DNA of 64,000 nt from Hysterangium stoloniferum (Eukaryota > Basidiomycota > Agaricomycetes > Hysterangiales > Hysterangiaceae). Below are positions 1 through 11,569 of this stretch, one piece after another (the first letter of the stretch is position 1; each line of letters starts with the position of its first letter). Under the pieces are notes generated by a model. It searched no databases. It was not told the DNA's origin and saw only the letters and a list, made by a program, of their open reading frames with translations. The stretch spans positions 124,001 through 188,000 of the forward strand of contig WHVD01000131.1 in NCBI GenBank assembly GCA_015178975.1. The letters run 5' to 3'. Both the position numbers and the translations under genes were made by a program.

Positions 1-868
1 CCAGACACTTTTTTGGATCACTATAGTTTTCATAGCTGATTGGCCAGTTATACTTCAAATTCAATCCCTCTGGTCATTTTTGCTTCCATTCTCAGGCATC
101 TTGGATATCTCTCATAATTCAAGTGGGTCCAAACCTTCAAGTTGTGGAGAAAGCTAATAACATCATTATGGAGTCATAAAAACTTCTAATAATTCCCTTA
201 TTTACTTATTTGTTTTATTTAGATATTTAAGCAAGTATTTGTAGATATATAAAAGGAGGCTTAATTCTTTGAATACAAGAGACAATTTTTACTACTATCA
301 ACAGCACAGCTTAGAAGCAAACATCTCCTTCATACCAAAGACAAAATAATAGCCTTAGTATGAAATTATCTAACTGTAAGTACATACCTACACTAGCAGA
401 TTTTTGAACTCTTTATCAGAAGTTGTGAAAGTTATTCAAGAGTCCACTTTAATAGCACAGTTAATCAATCTCTAATTAAATGCTTAGATATTTGACTCTC
501 AGACTATTTATCTATTTATAAAATTTTTAACAATTTGTTAATTCTTTATAAATAGTAAACTAAAAGGCTATAAGAAAGTGAAGGCCTAAAACAAGTTTCC
601 ACTGGTGTTATTGTGTATACATTCACTTTTATTCTCAAAAAGAACTTAGTGTTTGTAGAGCACATCATTTCAAATTTACCTGAATTTATCAAGAGACTAA
701 ACAAATATTAAGTTTAGTTGTTTAAAATTAATAGTACAGCTAATTAATCTATCAGTATTTAAATTACTGGGCCTTTATTTGTTTATTTCTTGGAAATTTT
801 ACCATTTCAATGTTTGTTAAACTATTTGAGAGAGTAAGTAGCAGAATCTCTTACAGAGGGCCAAAATT
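1..868. other. AT-rich stretch without a recognised gene
   Basis: This is very AT-rich sequence with no convincing reading frame, splice structure or domain on either strand. It includes many short A/T runs and few CpG dinucleotides, like the other decayed repeat stretches in the window. I see nothing I can name. Confidence 0.5.
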
Positions 869-1020
869 CTCTCACTGGAGACATTCCAAAATTTTTGGAG
901 TTGGAAAATCTTGTTACTCGGCCAAATTTTCTAAGCATTTTTTACATAAACTAAAAAACTTTTTAAAAACTGTGAGTTTTAGTAGGTTGTTCTGGAACTA
1001 AAAATTATATCTGAAATATT
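869..1020 (+). repeat. single arm of a foldback (palindromic MITE-like) element
   Basis: This matches one arm of the palindromic elements at 29.4-29.8 kb and 32.8-33.2 kb. The shared order is a CACTGGAG-type end, a block reading TTTTTGGAGTT, a GGCCAAATTTTCTA block, AGTTTTAGTAGG and TATATCTGAAA. Only one orientation is present, so this copy has lost its second arm or represents half an element. Flanks 1021-1452 hold nothing I recognise. Confidence 0.55.
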
Positions 1021-1452
1021 CCTACACATTACAAAATACTTCTGCAAGGCCAAAGTTACTTCTGCAAGTGCACAAAAACTTCCATGACATGGAAAAAAGT
1101 CCCTACAACTGCAGGACAAAGCTTGCTGATGAATATAGTACCAATTGACTTATTATACACTACTTGCCCAGTCTCATTTAGTATCCATAATCCATAGCCT
1201 AACTTTCATTTGGTTGATAGAGATGATAGAGCATGCTGACAAATATTTTGATGATTTTTACTATTATATCTACTAAGATATAAGATATGTATAGAAGTTT
1301 GAATAATGCAATATTTGATAGTATATACATAAGTACATAAGTCAAGGACTCAGAATCAACAATCCTAGTAGTCTATATGATCAAAGTATATTTGATTACA
1401 ATCAGAGCTAATCAATGGGAAACAAAAATGCATGAATCATAAACCCTAAACA

Positions 1453-4400
1453 CTAAAATGTTCTCAATAGTCCGTGTTTATCCATTTCCAGAATAAACCC
1501 CTCAATCTGTTCAAACGGAATACCCTCCGTATAATGTATAATGAACGATACAATCCCAACAATTTCAAAAATACTAGGGTTCAAAACAAAACCTACAAGA
1601 TTTTGAACCAATCCATTAAAAATCATACAGAGAAACACTTACTATCATGCTCAATGAGAATTTCCACCATCCGGCCATAATCTCGTACCGGAGGTTCAGG
1701 CAAGTAGAAGCGGCAAACTGCAGAGAGGATTACCCGCAGCCTTAGCTTCGCAGAGTGACCTGCAGCACAATTAAAGAAGTTGCCACTGTAAAGAAGTGAA
1801 ACATACCATATTTGGCAGACACTGCAAACAATTTTGCACCAGGTGAAAAGAATTCAGGTTTATCTACACCAACAAGCGATCCGCAGTGATATTCTAGTTT
1901 ACGCTTAATAATGTGATCGCCAAGCAAATCTTTGAAACATTCATGACAAAAAAATGTTGAGGTTCATGTCAAGCCACGAACCATGGGGCATAAGCTTAGC
2001 GAGGAAGTCAACAAGTTCTTCTGGACTGGGGAAAGAGGTATCCTCCGATAGTTTGACAATGCTGGGAACAATATTGGCAATGTTTGGTCGGAATTCGACT
2101 GTGGGTGAATGTCAGCTTGATGGCGTTCCCACTATAAGACACTAAACCTTGCTCTGAAAGCTTCGCCAATGCCGATACTCCCTCGGATCGAACGTACGCG
2201 TCAGAATGCTTCAAAAGTGCAACGATGTCGGGAATGGCAAGCGCGATGGCCGTTCGAAATTCCCCTGTCGTTGAATGTTAGTTGCATTTCGAGCCCATTA
2301 TTACCCACTGCACCTTGCTCTGAAAGCTTCCCCAGTGCCAATACTCCTTCGGATCGAACGTACCGGTCAGAGTCCTTCAGAAGGGCAACAATGTCGGGAA
2401 TGGCATCCGCAATGGCCGTTCGAAATTCGCCTGTCGTCAAATGTCAGCTGCATTCCGATCCCATTATTACCCACTGCACCTTGCTCTGAAAGCTTCCCCA
2501 GTGCCGATACTCCCGAGGATCGAACGTATGAGGCAGAGTCTTTCAAAAGTGCAACAATGTCGGGAATGGCAAGCGCAATGGCCTTTCGAAATTCCCCTGT
2601 TGTCAAATGTCAGCTGCATTCCGATCCCATTATTCCCCACTGCACCTTGCTCTGAAAGCTCTGCCACTACCGATACTCCCGAGGATCGAACGTACGAGTC
2701 AGAGTCTTTCAGAAATGCAATAATGTTGGGAATGGCATCCGCAATGGCCGTTCGAATGTCCCCTGTCGTCAAATGTCAGCTGCATTCCGATACCATTATT
2801 ACCCACTGCACCTTGGTCTGAAAGCTTTCCCAATGCCAATACTCCCGAGGAACGAACGTACCGGTCAGAGTCTTTCAAAAGGGCAACAATGGCGGGAATG
2901 GCAACTGAAATGGCCGTTTGAAATTTGTCTGTCGTCAAATGTCAGCTGCATTCCGATCCGATTATCACCAACTGCACCTTGCTCTGAAAGCTTTCCCAGT
3001 GCTGATACTCCCGAGGATCGAACGTACTCGTCAGAGTCCTTCAAAAGTTCAATAATGTCGGGAATGGCAACCGCAATGGCCGTTCGAAATTCCCCTGTCG
3101 CCAAATATCAGCTGGATTCCGATCCGATTATCACCCACTGCACCTTGCTCTGAAAGCTTCGCCAGTGCCGATACTGCGGAGGATCGAACGTCCTCGTCAG
3201 AGTCCTTCAAAAGTGCAACAATGTCGGGAATGGCAACCGCAATGGCCGTTCGAAATCCGCCTGTCGTCAAATGTCAGCTGCAGTCCGATCCGATTATCAC
3301 CCACTGCACCTTGCTCTGAAAGCTTCGCCAGTGCCGATACTCCCGAGGATCTAACGTCCTCGTCAGAGTCCTTCAAAAGTGCAATAATGTCGGGAATGGC
3401 ATCCGCAATGGCCGTTCGAAATTCGCCTATCGTCAAATGTCAGCTGCATTCCGATCCAATTATCACCCACTGCACCTTGCTCTAAAATATTTTGCAGTGC
3501 CGATACTCCCGAGGATCGAACGTACCAGTCAGAGTTTTTCAGAAGTGCAACAATGTCGGGAATGGCAACCCCAATGGCCGTTCGAAATTCCTCTGTCGTC
3601 AAATGTCAGCTGCATTGCGATCCCATTATTACCCACTGCACCTTTCTCTGAAAGCTTCCCCAGTGCCGATACTCCCGAGGACCGAACGTATAAGGCAGAG
3701 TCTTTCAAAAGTGCAACAATGACGGGAATGGCAACCCCAATGGCCGTTCGAAATTCCCCTGTCATCAAATGTCAGCTGCATTCCGATCCGATTATCACCC
3801 ACATCACCTTGCTCTGAAAGCTTCCCCAGTGCTGATATTCCCGAGGATCGAACTTCCTTCTCAGAGTGCTCCAAAAGTGCAACAATGTCGGGAATGGCAA
3901 CCGCAATGGTCGTTCGAAATTCCCCTGTCGTCAAATGTCAGCTGCATTCCGATCCCATTATCACCCACTTCACCTCGTTCTGAAAGCTTAGCCAGTGCCG
4001 ATACTCCCGAGGATCGAACTTTTTCCTCAGAGTGCTCCAAAAGTGCAATAATGGCGGGAATGGCACCCGCAATGGCCGTGTGAAATTCGCCTGTCGTCAA
4101 ATGTCAGCTGCATTCCAATCCGATCATCACCCATTGCACCTTGCTCTGAAAGTTTCGCCAGTGCTGATACTCCCGAGGATCGAACGTCCTCGTCAGGGTC
4201 CTTCAAAAGGGCAACAATGTCGGGAATGGCAACCACAATGGCCATTCGGAATTCGCCTGTCGTCAAATGTTAGCTGCATTCCGATCAGATTATCACTGAC
4301 TGCACCTTGCTCTGAAAGCTTTGCCAGTGCCGATACTCCTTCGGATCGAACGGACCAGTCAGGGTCCTTCAGAACTGCAACAATACCGGGAATGCAACCC

Positions 4401-4722
4401 GCAATGGCCGTTCGAAATTCGCCTGTCAACTGCATTTTTATCCGATTATCATCCACTGCACCTTGCTCTGAAAGCTTCGCCAGTGCCGATACTCCCGAGG
4501 ATCGAATGGACCCGTCAGGGTCCTTCAAAAGTGTAACAATGTCGGAAATGGCACCCGCAATGGCCGTCCGAAATTTGTCTGAAAATCCATAAATTACGGC
4601 AGTGTGCGAAGCCCTGGTCCACTTACCAAACACACGGAAACAGATGACTGCCTGTACGAGAGCCAACTTTCCTTCAAGAACTTCAAGTTCGAATCTGGGT
4701 AGGAGAAGTGGAAAATTCCTCG
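1453..4722 (-). CDS. HEAT-repeat protein A with 15 one-exon HEAT repeats and a unique C-terminal domain (5' end unresolved)
   Basis: The body consists of fifteen 117-bp exons on the minus strand, at 4462-4578, 4306-4422 and then every 166 bp down to 2148-2264. Each encodes one 39-residue HEAT/ARM-type repeat (core IPDIVALLKDSD, VRSSGVSALAKLSEQ), separated by 49-bp introns that read GTGCAGT...CTGAC...ACAG. All junctions are phase 1, so the repeats join in frame. A degenerate repeat follows (EFRPNIANIVPSIVKLSED, below 2098). A C-terminal region of roughly 130 residues I do not recognise then runs over three exons (KLEYHCGSLVGVDKPEFF, LRLRVILSAVCRFYLPEPP, LNPSIFEIVGIVSF), with well-formed introns near 1.8 kb (GTATGT) and 1.63 kb (GTAAGT), to a TAG at 1453. 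The joint near 1940-1990 is inferred. Upstream, a 96-bp exon (4627-4722) with a GTAAGT donor precedes the first repeat, but I found no ATG, so one or more 5' exons are missing from the model. HEAT arrays usually form protein-binding solenoids; the partner is unknown. A paralog lies just upstream. Confidence 0.7.
2148..4578 (-). repeat. tandem exon-intron array A (166-bp unit)
   Basis: Fifteen units repeat at 166 bp, of which 117 bp is exon and 49 bp intron. The unit between 4422 and 4462 has a 39-bp intron, so its period is 156 bp. The GT donor and AG acceptor are intact in every unit I checked although intron interiors vary. That is what selection on a spliced gene would produce. Confidence 0.85.
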
Positions 4723-5096
4723 CTATGAATGTGTTAAAATAAATTAGACGAGGAATAGTATACAACCACTGTTCATGCACATATTATTGTTATATATTTA
4801 AAGACTTTGATAAATTCAGGACGGCGTGTAATAGAGGGGTTTTGCCGACCACCCATATGTAAAAGAAGGGGGGATGCGACTTGCGACATATACTGTATGT
4901 AAGGCGGATATACAAGATTGCTCTAAGACTGATGGGTATCAGAAGGAGCACAATGGGGGATGTTCAGGCTTCGGAATGGTATTGAGGGTTACTCACGCAC
5001 CTTACTGTCACTCAAACCAATCGCAGAAGTTATGTGAAGCGTGAGAAGAGAATGATAGTGCCCTACAAAGGTTTCAGAAAGGTGCTTCAACAAGAA
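4723..5096. other. spacer between the two HEAT genes
   Basis: It contains the unresolved 5' end of HEAT gene A (an acceptor-like CATTCATAG lies at about 4723) and the 3' flank of HEAT gene B. No ATG-led exon stands out on the minus strand. Gene B could alternatively read through into gene A if its last caag|gt were used as a donor. Confidence 0.3.
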
Positions 5097-7855
5097 TTAT
5101 TGGATGATTGGATGACCTTGCTCGGATAGCTTGAACAGTACACATGCTGCGTTTGAGCGAAAATCGTCATCAGTATTCTTCAAAAGTGCAACAGCGACGG
5201 GAATGACAGCCTCAATGGCAGGTTGAAATTCAGCTGTCATTAAATGTCAGCTTCATTCCGATGCAATATCACCCACTAAACCTTGCTCTGAAAGCTTCGC
5301 CAGTGCCGATGCTCCCTCGGATCGAACGGACTGGTCAGAGTGCTTCAAAAGTGCAACCATGGCAGGAATGGCACCCACAATGGCCGTTCGAAATTCGCCT
5401 GTCGTCAGATGTCAGCTGTATTCCGAACCGATTATCACCCACTGCACCTTGCTCTGAAAGCTTCGCAAGTGCCGATACGCCCTCGGATCGAACGTACCCG
5501 TCAGAGTGGTTCAAAAGTGCAACAATGTCGGGAATGGCACGCGCAATTGCCGTTCGAAATTCAACTGTCGTCAAATGTCAGCTGCATTCCGATCCGATTA
5601 TCACCCACTCCACCTTGTGCTGAAAGCTTCGCCAGTGCCGATATTCCTTCGGATCGAACGTACCGGTCAGAGTGCTTCAAAAGTACAACAATTTCGGGAA
5701 TGGCATCCGCAATGGCCGTTCGAAATTCACCTGTCGTCAAACGTCATCTGCATTCCAATCCGATTATCACCAACTCCACCTTGCTCTGAAAGCTTCCCCA
5801 GTGCTGATACTGCCGAGGATCGAACGTACTCGTCAGAGTCCTTCAAAAGGTCAATAATGTCGGGAATGGCATCCGCAATGGCCTTTCGAAATTCCCCTGT
5901 CGTCAGAAGTCAGCTGCATTCCGATCCGATTATCACCCACTCCACCTTGCTCTGAAAGCTTTTCCACTGCCGATACTCCCGAGGATCGAACGTACCAGTC
6001 AGAGTCCTTCAAAAGGGCAACAATGGTGGGAATGGCACCCGCAATGACCGTTCGAAATTCGCCTGTCGTCGGATGTCAGTTGCATTCCGATCCCATTATT
6101 ACCCACTGCACCTTGCTCTGAAAGCTCCGCCAGTGCCGATAGTCCCGAGGATCGAACGTACCGGTCAGGGTCCTTCAAAAGGGCAACAATGTCGGGAATG
6201 GTACCCCCAATGACCGTTCGAAAGTCGCCTGTCGTCAGATGTCAGCTGCATTCCGATTCCACTATCACCTACAGCACCTTGCTCTGAAAGCTTCGCCACT
6301 GCCAATACTCCCGAGGAACGAACGTACCTGTGAGAGTCTTTCAAAAGGGCAACCATGGCGGGAATGGCAACCCCAATGGCCGTTCGAAAGTCGCCTCTCG
6401 TCAAATGTCAGCTCCATTCCGATCCGATTATCACCCACTGCACCTTGCTCTGAAAGCTTCGCCAGTGCCGATACTCCCGAGGATCGAACGTACTCGTCAG
6501 AGTCCTTCAAAAGGTCAACAATGTCGGAAATGGCACCCGCCATGGCCGTTCGAAATTCCCCTGTCGTCAAATGTCAGCTGCATTCAGATCCGATTATCAC
6601 CCACTGCACCTTGCTCTGAAAGCTTCGCCAGTGCCGGTTCTCCCGAGGATCGAACGTACCAGCCAGAGTCCTTCAAAAGGGCAACAATGTCGGGAATGGC
6701 ATCCACAATGTCCGTTTGAAATTCGCCTGTCGTCAAATTTCAGCTGGATCCCGATCCCATTATTACCCACTGCACCTTGCTCTGAAAGCTTCGCCAGTGC
6801 CGATATTCCCGAGGATCGAACTTCCTCCTCAGAGTGCTTCAACAGTGCAACGATATCGGAAATGGCACCCTTAATGGCCGTTCGAAATTCACCTGTAGTC
6901 AAATGTCACCTGCATTCCGATCTCATTATCACCCAGTGTACCTTGCTCTGAAAGCTCCGCCATTGCCGATACTCCTGAGGATCAAACTTCCTCGTCACAG
7001 TGCTTCAAAAGTGCAATAATGTCGGGAATGGCACCCACAATGGCCGTTGGAAATTCGCCTGTCGTGGAATGTCAGCTGCATTCCCATCCCATTATCAGCC
7101 ATTGCACCTTGTTTTGAAAGCTTCGCCAGTCCCGATATTCCCGAGGATCGCAGGAGGGACATCGAGTACTTCAAAAGTGCAACAATGTCGGGAATGGCGC
7201 CCGCCATGGCCGTTCGAAATTCGCCTGTCGTCAAATGTCAGCTGCATTCAGATCCGATTATCACCCACTGCACCTTGCTCTGAAAGCTTCGCCAGTGCCG
7301 ATACTCCCGAGGACCGAACTTCCTCCTCAGAGTCCTTCAAAAGTGCAACAATGTCGGCAATGGTACCCGCAATGACCGTTCGAAATTCGCCTATCGTCAA
7401 ATGTCAGCTAGATTCCGATCATATTATCAACCACTGCACCTTGCTCTGAAAGCTTGGCCAGTGCCGATACGCCCTCGGATCGAACGTACCCGTCAGAGTG
7501 GTTCAAAAGTGCAACAACCTCGGGAATGGCACCCGCAATGGCCATTCGAAATTCGCCTGTCGTCAAATGTCAGCTGGATCTTGATCTTATTATCGCCCAC
7601 TGCACCTCGTTCTGACAGCTTCGCCAGTGCCGATAATCCGCAGGATCGAACGTTCTTGTCAGAGTCCTTCAGCAGTGTGATGAAGTCATGAATGGCACCA
7701 TGGAGGCCAGTTCGAAGTCTACCTGAAAATCGCTGTATATTACATTGTCCTCCCTTTTCCATTGGGATTCTCTTACCACATTCGAATAGTAACAGTTCTA
7801 CTTGATCAGGTATGTTTTGAGAACCTTCTCTGCTACGCTGTTCCAGTTTCTTCAT
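5097..7855 (-). CDS. HEAT-repeat protein B built from 16 one-exon HEAT repeats
   Basis: An ATG at 7855 opens a 79-bp first exon (MKKLEQRSREGSQNIP...) with a GTAAGA donor (intron 7723-7776). Fifteen 117-bp exons follow at 7606-7722, 7440-7556 and so on every 166 bp down to 5282-5398. The terminal exon, 5097-5233, ends KLSEQGHPIIQ-stop. All introns are phase 1 and the summed length is 1,971 bp, a multiple of three, giving 656 residues. Repeats have the IPDIVALLKDS / VRSSGVSALAKLSEQ signature of HEAT/ARM solenoids; no other domain is visible. One repeat (exon 6942-7058) has an in-frame TGA at 6982-6984 where sister units read CGA, a CpG-to-TpG change, so this allele may be a recent pseudogene or that exon may be skipped, which keeps frame because each exon is 117 bp. 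The DUF6535 gene lies 124 bp upstream on the same strand, so co-transcription or an undetected fusion is possible. Confidence 0.7.
5117..7722 (-). repeat. tandem exon-intron array B (166-bp unit)
   Basis: Sixteen units have the same 117 + 49 bp architecture as array A and the same intron family, so both arrays share an origin. The unit at the 3' end is the most diverged (exon 5117-5233, intron 5234-5281 of 48 bp). Confidence 0.85.
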
Positions 7856-7979
7856 CCACTCTTTTTTTTCCCAGCAGTGATAATAAAGTTAGGTATTTGT
7901 GTTTTAATTAATTGCGTGAAGTCAGTTCACCTCCTTTTTCAACCTCGCCTTCGATCATCCTCCGGCAATCCTCTGCTCC

Positions 7980-9599
7980 TCAATTAGAGTCTTTCCCGTA
8001 GTTATGGAACATATTCTTACCATGATCCCAATACGCCAACATCGCCCTTTGGCAACTTGTACTTAAGTTGTCATGTCGCGATGATGCTCCATCTATAGCC
8101 GCCAACATCAAAGCCTTTCGCTCGTATGCTGCTGCACCCACAGTGACCAAAGTTTGAATGTGTCTGGGTAACGACATCCCCACGTTACCATCATCCATGT
8201 TTGTCGAAATACCAATACAAACTGCCCACCCCGTTGTTTGTAGGGAAGGCGGTAAACTGTCCGGCCGATTTAAGGGTATCCCACCGTCCAGAAGGGTTAT
8301 GAAGGGAGAAAGGTATTTTTTGTCAATTATTTTGTCGTTTTCTATGCGGGGCAATAGGAACCGTGAAATTGCAAGGAGGGAAACTTCGGCAATGTCTGCA
8401 TCCCATAAGGTGACGGTGTCCGCATTGAGCTGAAAGCAGTTCGACAAGACTTTGCATACTTTGTCCGTTATGGCTCGTTGGCACAATGCAATCCGCAGCG
8501 GTTCAGATTGTTTAGCACCTGCTAGCGCCCTAAGTGCCTCTTGAACTGCCTCCTTCGATGTGGAGTTTGCAATCATCCATGCCAGGACATCAGCTTCAAG
8601 TCGGGCCCGTTGAGGAATGCGATGCATTTCGATGAGGAACCGAGAAAGGCTTTCTAGCCCATCATAAATTCTGGATATATACGTCTCTGTCGGCGACAAA
8701 GACTTATAGTCGTCTGATATCGACGTCTCATACTTTGCGCGGGCACGGATGACTGGCAAAAACCGTGACATCGTTGTCCGAAAGGGGCAAGCACGGGAAA
8801 ACAAGGGTAAAACTGTGCCGAGTATATATAGCATGAATCCGAATAGGGTTAAAAAAAGCATAATAATGCCCAAAGCGACGCTGTTATTCCAGGTGAATAA
8901 GACGAGACCTGCAGAGAAAAGGAAGAGAGCTAGTTGGATCAAAAGCGGGATTCCACTAACAACTGACACGAGGCGCCATTGGTATGCTCTTTTCAAACGA
9001 AGGTGACGTTCGTAGGCATCACTTGAGGAACTTCCTCCGGATCTATGAATATACCCCGCCAGCCATTCTCTTGTAAGTACAGCACAAAGTGCACTGAAGA
9101 GAGTGAGACCGAGACTAGTGAACCACAAATAGTTGACAACAAGGGATGATTTGGAGACTTGAAAAGGCGGAGAGGTAGTTACAGCGAGGGGTTTTTGAAG
9201 CGCCTGAAGGATTTCCAGAAGAGGATCTACCTGCAAATCCTTCCTACTTTCAATCAGGAATGCGGTGAGAATCCCTGCAAACAAACCCGCCTGAAAAAGT
9301 GTGAATTAATGAAAGATCCATAAAGGAAAATGTATTGAATATACAAATATGAGAAGGTCGTCAACACCAACTTGCAATGACTCGACAAGATCTCTGTCCT
9401 CTTTTTCCGTTTCCTTCAGATATAATGACCATACGGTTGAATCCCATTGAACATGCTTGTTATAGGGGTTATCGTCCTCACTTTCTAAGCCATTATCGGC
9501 ACTGGATACCTCATTTGGTGTAAATGCTGATTTAATACCTGAGACAGACGGTATCTGTGATTCAGCGGAGCTAGGGTCTTTTGCAAACTGCTTAGACAT
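7980..9599 (-). CDS. DUF6535-family multi-pass membrane protein
   Basis: This is a two-exon gene: exon 1 at 9345-9599 (85 codons), intron 9291-9344 (GTATAT...TTTTCAG), exon 2 at 7980-9290, giving 521 residues. The acidic cytosolic N-terminus leads into WSLYLKETEKEDRDLVE and VDDLLIF, then across the splice AGLFAGILTAFLIES. This is the characteristic order of the basidiomycete DUF6535 domain. Hydrophobic segments are at about 86-100, 136-157, 193-217 and 225-247. The 270-residue C-terminal half is soluble and helical-looking with weak repeat character (EAVQEALRALAGAK). Function in this family is unknown. The reading frame is uninterrupted. A decayed piece of a related gene lies at 35.9-36.04 kb next to a HEAT fragment, suggesting DUF6535 and HEAT genes travel as neighbours. 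Confidence 0.8.
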
Positions 9600-9605
9600 G
9601 GGTTT

Positions 9606-10135
9606 AACTTGAGTTAGCCAACAATGTCGGTCAATATATACTTACATAAGCGCCCAAGCCCGTTCATCAAACTTCCTGCACATCGGAACATGTATCCTTA
9701 CGAGATTGGACCAAGTTAGGAAATCTTTCTCATCACTACGGTTCGGTGAACAACCTCTATTCCGCGGTCTCAATCGAAGCCGGTTGCAACCATACGCGAT
9801 GGAGAGACAATGACGGTGGCAGACACGGGCCATGGAAATAAAAGGCACGGAAGACCGGAGGGCTGAGAGACGCGATCTGTGAATGCGACCCAAAATATGA
9901 TGTTGTTACTCCAAGACCGAAATTACTGGCCAGACAGCAGGGGGTAGTGGATAAAGAAATGGTTTGGCTGATTTTAAGATGCATTGTTTTGATGGAAGAT
10001 TTACATGTGAGATGTGGGGCAATAGAAAACATGTGTGAAAATTGAAAGTGAGATGCAGCATCAGTGATGAAATTCTCCTTGGAAGATAACCAAAGAGAGT
10101 CAAAGGTAAACTCTGTTAAAAGTGTAGTAAGTGAA
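9606..10135. other. 5' flank of the DUF6535 gene, no gene recognised
   Basis: Minus-strand frames here have no recognisable domain. It presumably contains the DUF6535 promoter, but I see no clear TATA or CCAAT arrangement. Confidence 0.3.
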
Positions 10136-10207
10136 TGGCCAGACTGGGAGTTGAACCCAGAACTTCTGCATATATAGCAAGGGTATTACCAATTACACCA
10201 CCCAACC
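10136..10207 (-). tRNA. tRNA-like sequence, probably a pseudogene or SINE head
   Basis: The 72 nt read on the minus strand begin GGTTGGGTGGTGTAATTGG, which contains a perfect box A (TGGTGTAATTGG). They also contain GGTTCAACTCC, a good box B. The 7-bp acceptor stem pairs if G-U pairs are allowed, the D stem (GTGT/ATAC) pairs and the T stem (CTGGG/CCCAG) is perfect. The anticodon arm (CTTGC TATATAT GCAG) does not form a normal 5-bp stem with U33, so I cannot assign an anticodon. It could be a decayed tRNA or the head of a tRNA-derived SINE. Confidence 0.4.
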
Positions 10208-11569
10208 CTGGGAAGCCCGCTTCTCTTTTCTACTTGAGGAATAAATCAATGAACATGTAACGGCTTCGAGTCAATGGCAGTGGCCCTGAACATAAACAGA
10301 TAAAGTTCAGGGAGGCAATGTCTGGTATATGTAATTGTACGAATTCTGTTGGGGATGGTATTAATGTGAATGGGGTGTCAGAGTCCGATGTAGAAGCATT
10401 GACTTTTGATCGGTTCTTTATAAAAGGAATAATAGTTTTTTATAGAATAGAGTTTGTTTTTGCTTTCTTTAGAGTGCCAAGTTCCGTAATTAAATGTAAT
10501 CGGTGCTGGGAGACAGAAATTCAAATTATTAGCAGTAACACGCCGCTGTAGCTCGACTGGACTGACCCCTTGCACAATCCATTCGCAGCAGTTGCCGAGA
10601 AACATGCAATATACAAAGAAGGCGAAGCTAAGGGCGAGGCTGCCAAACCTTAAGTGACATGGAGCACTTCTACATAATGCTGGACTCTTTTCTCAGTTTG
10701 AACACATGATGTACACTTATTACTGGGTCTCATGACATATCTGCATGCTGTTGTTCTGGATCATTAGTTCAACGTTGACTTTGAAAATTTCTACAAGCTA
10801 TACTTGACGTTGAGTGACGAGAAGTTTCGTTATCATTTAATTTCCGATCCAGAATGAACTCTAAGCTGAGAAACTAGATGGCGTCTCTCACCCGTCGGAT
10901 CACCATAAGTAAAGAGGTTAGATGGCGTCTTTAATCCAAACAGGCTATAGATATCCATCCACCTCGAGAAAAATGGTTGATAACCTGGAGGTCCGTAAAA
11001 TACTAATAATACTGAGCATTGATGTTCGACTTATTTTTTCTCACTCATTATATAGTGAATATCCCGAAGGACATTGATGCAAGTGTAAAGCCCCACCTAG
11101 GAGGGTGTTTATAATTACTATAATATCAAATATTTATTAATAAAAGCCTTATTTTTACAAAACTCCATCTTTAAATAGTGACATATCCTCTGAGAGTATT
11201 ATATTGTTAACCACCAATCATAAGAAACAATTCTTCATATTACATCCTAAATAATTCAGAGTCAATTAATAGAACCTATTGTATATGGTTTTCCAAGTTA
11301 TGTAAATACTTGCTAATACTTTTATTAGTACTTTGTTTTTTAAAAGTTGTAATGTAGTTATTTCCATGTAAAATATATAAAATTTTATTGGAAATTTTAC
11401 ATACCACACTTTCTTGATTAAGTAAAACCATCTATATATTCTAGGTATGTTGAATCAAGTAGAAATCTGTTTAGATTCACAGATCCATTCCGAAGTAATA
11501 CATATGTATTTAGAGGTGCCAATGATATACATATACATGGAATGGACTATCTATTCACACTCTTGTGAG
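10208..11569. other. CpG-poor, AT-rich stretch without a recognised gene
   Basis: I find no supported reading frame. Base use resembles the other decayed repeat stretches. A 75-codon minus-strand frame at 10378-10605 has no recognisable motif and I do not call it. Confidence 0.4.

Noticed and set aside
2169-7691. Series of plus-strand frames of 100-190 codons across the HEAT arrays
   Set aside because: They repeat every 166 bp with shifted frame and lie opposite the HEAT exons and introns, so they are shadows.
8158-9006. Plus-strand frames opposite the DUF6535 gene
   Set aside because: They are antisense shadows of a well-supported coding exon.
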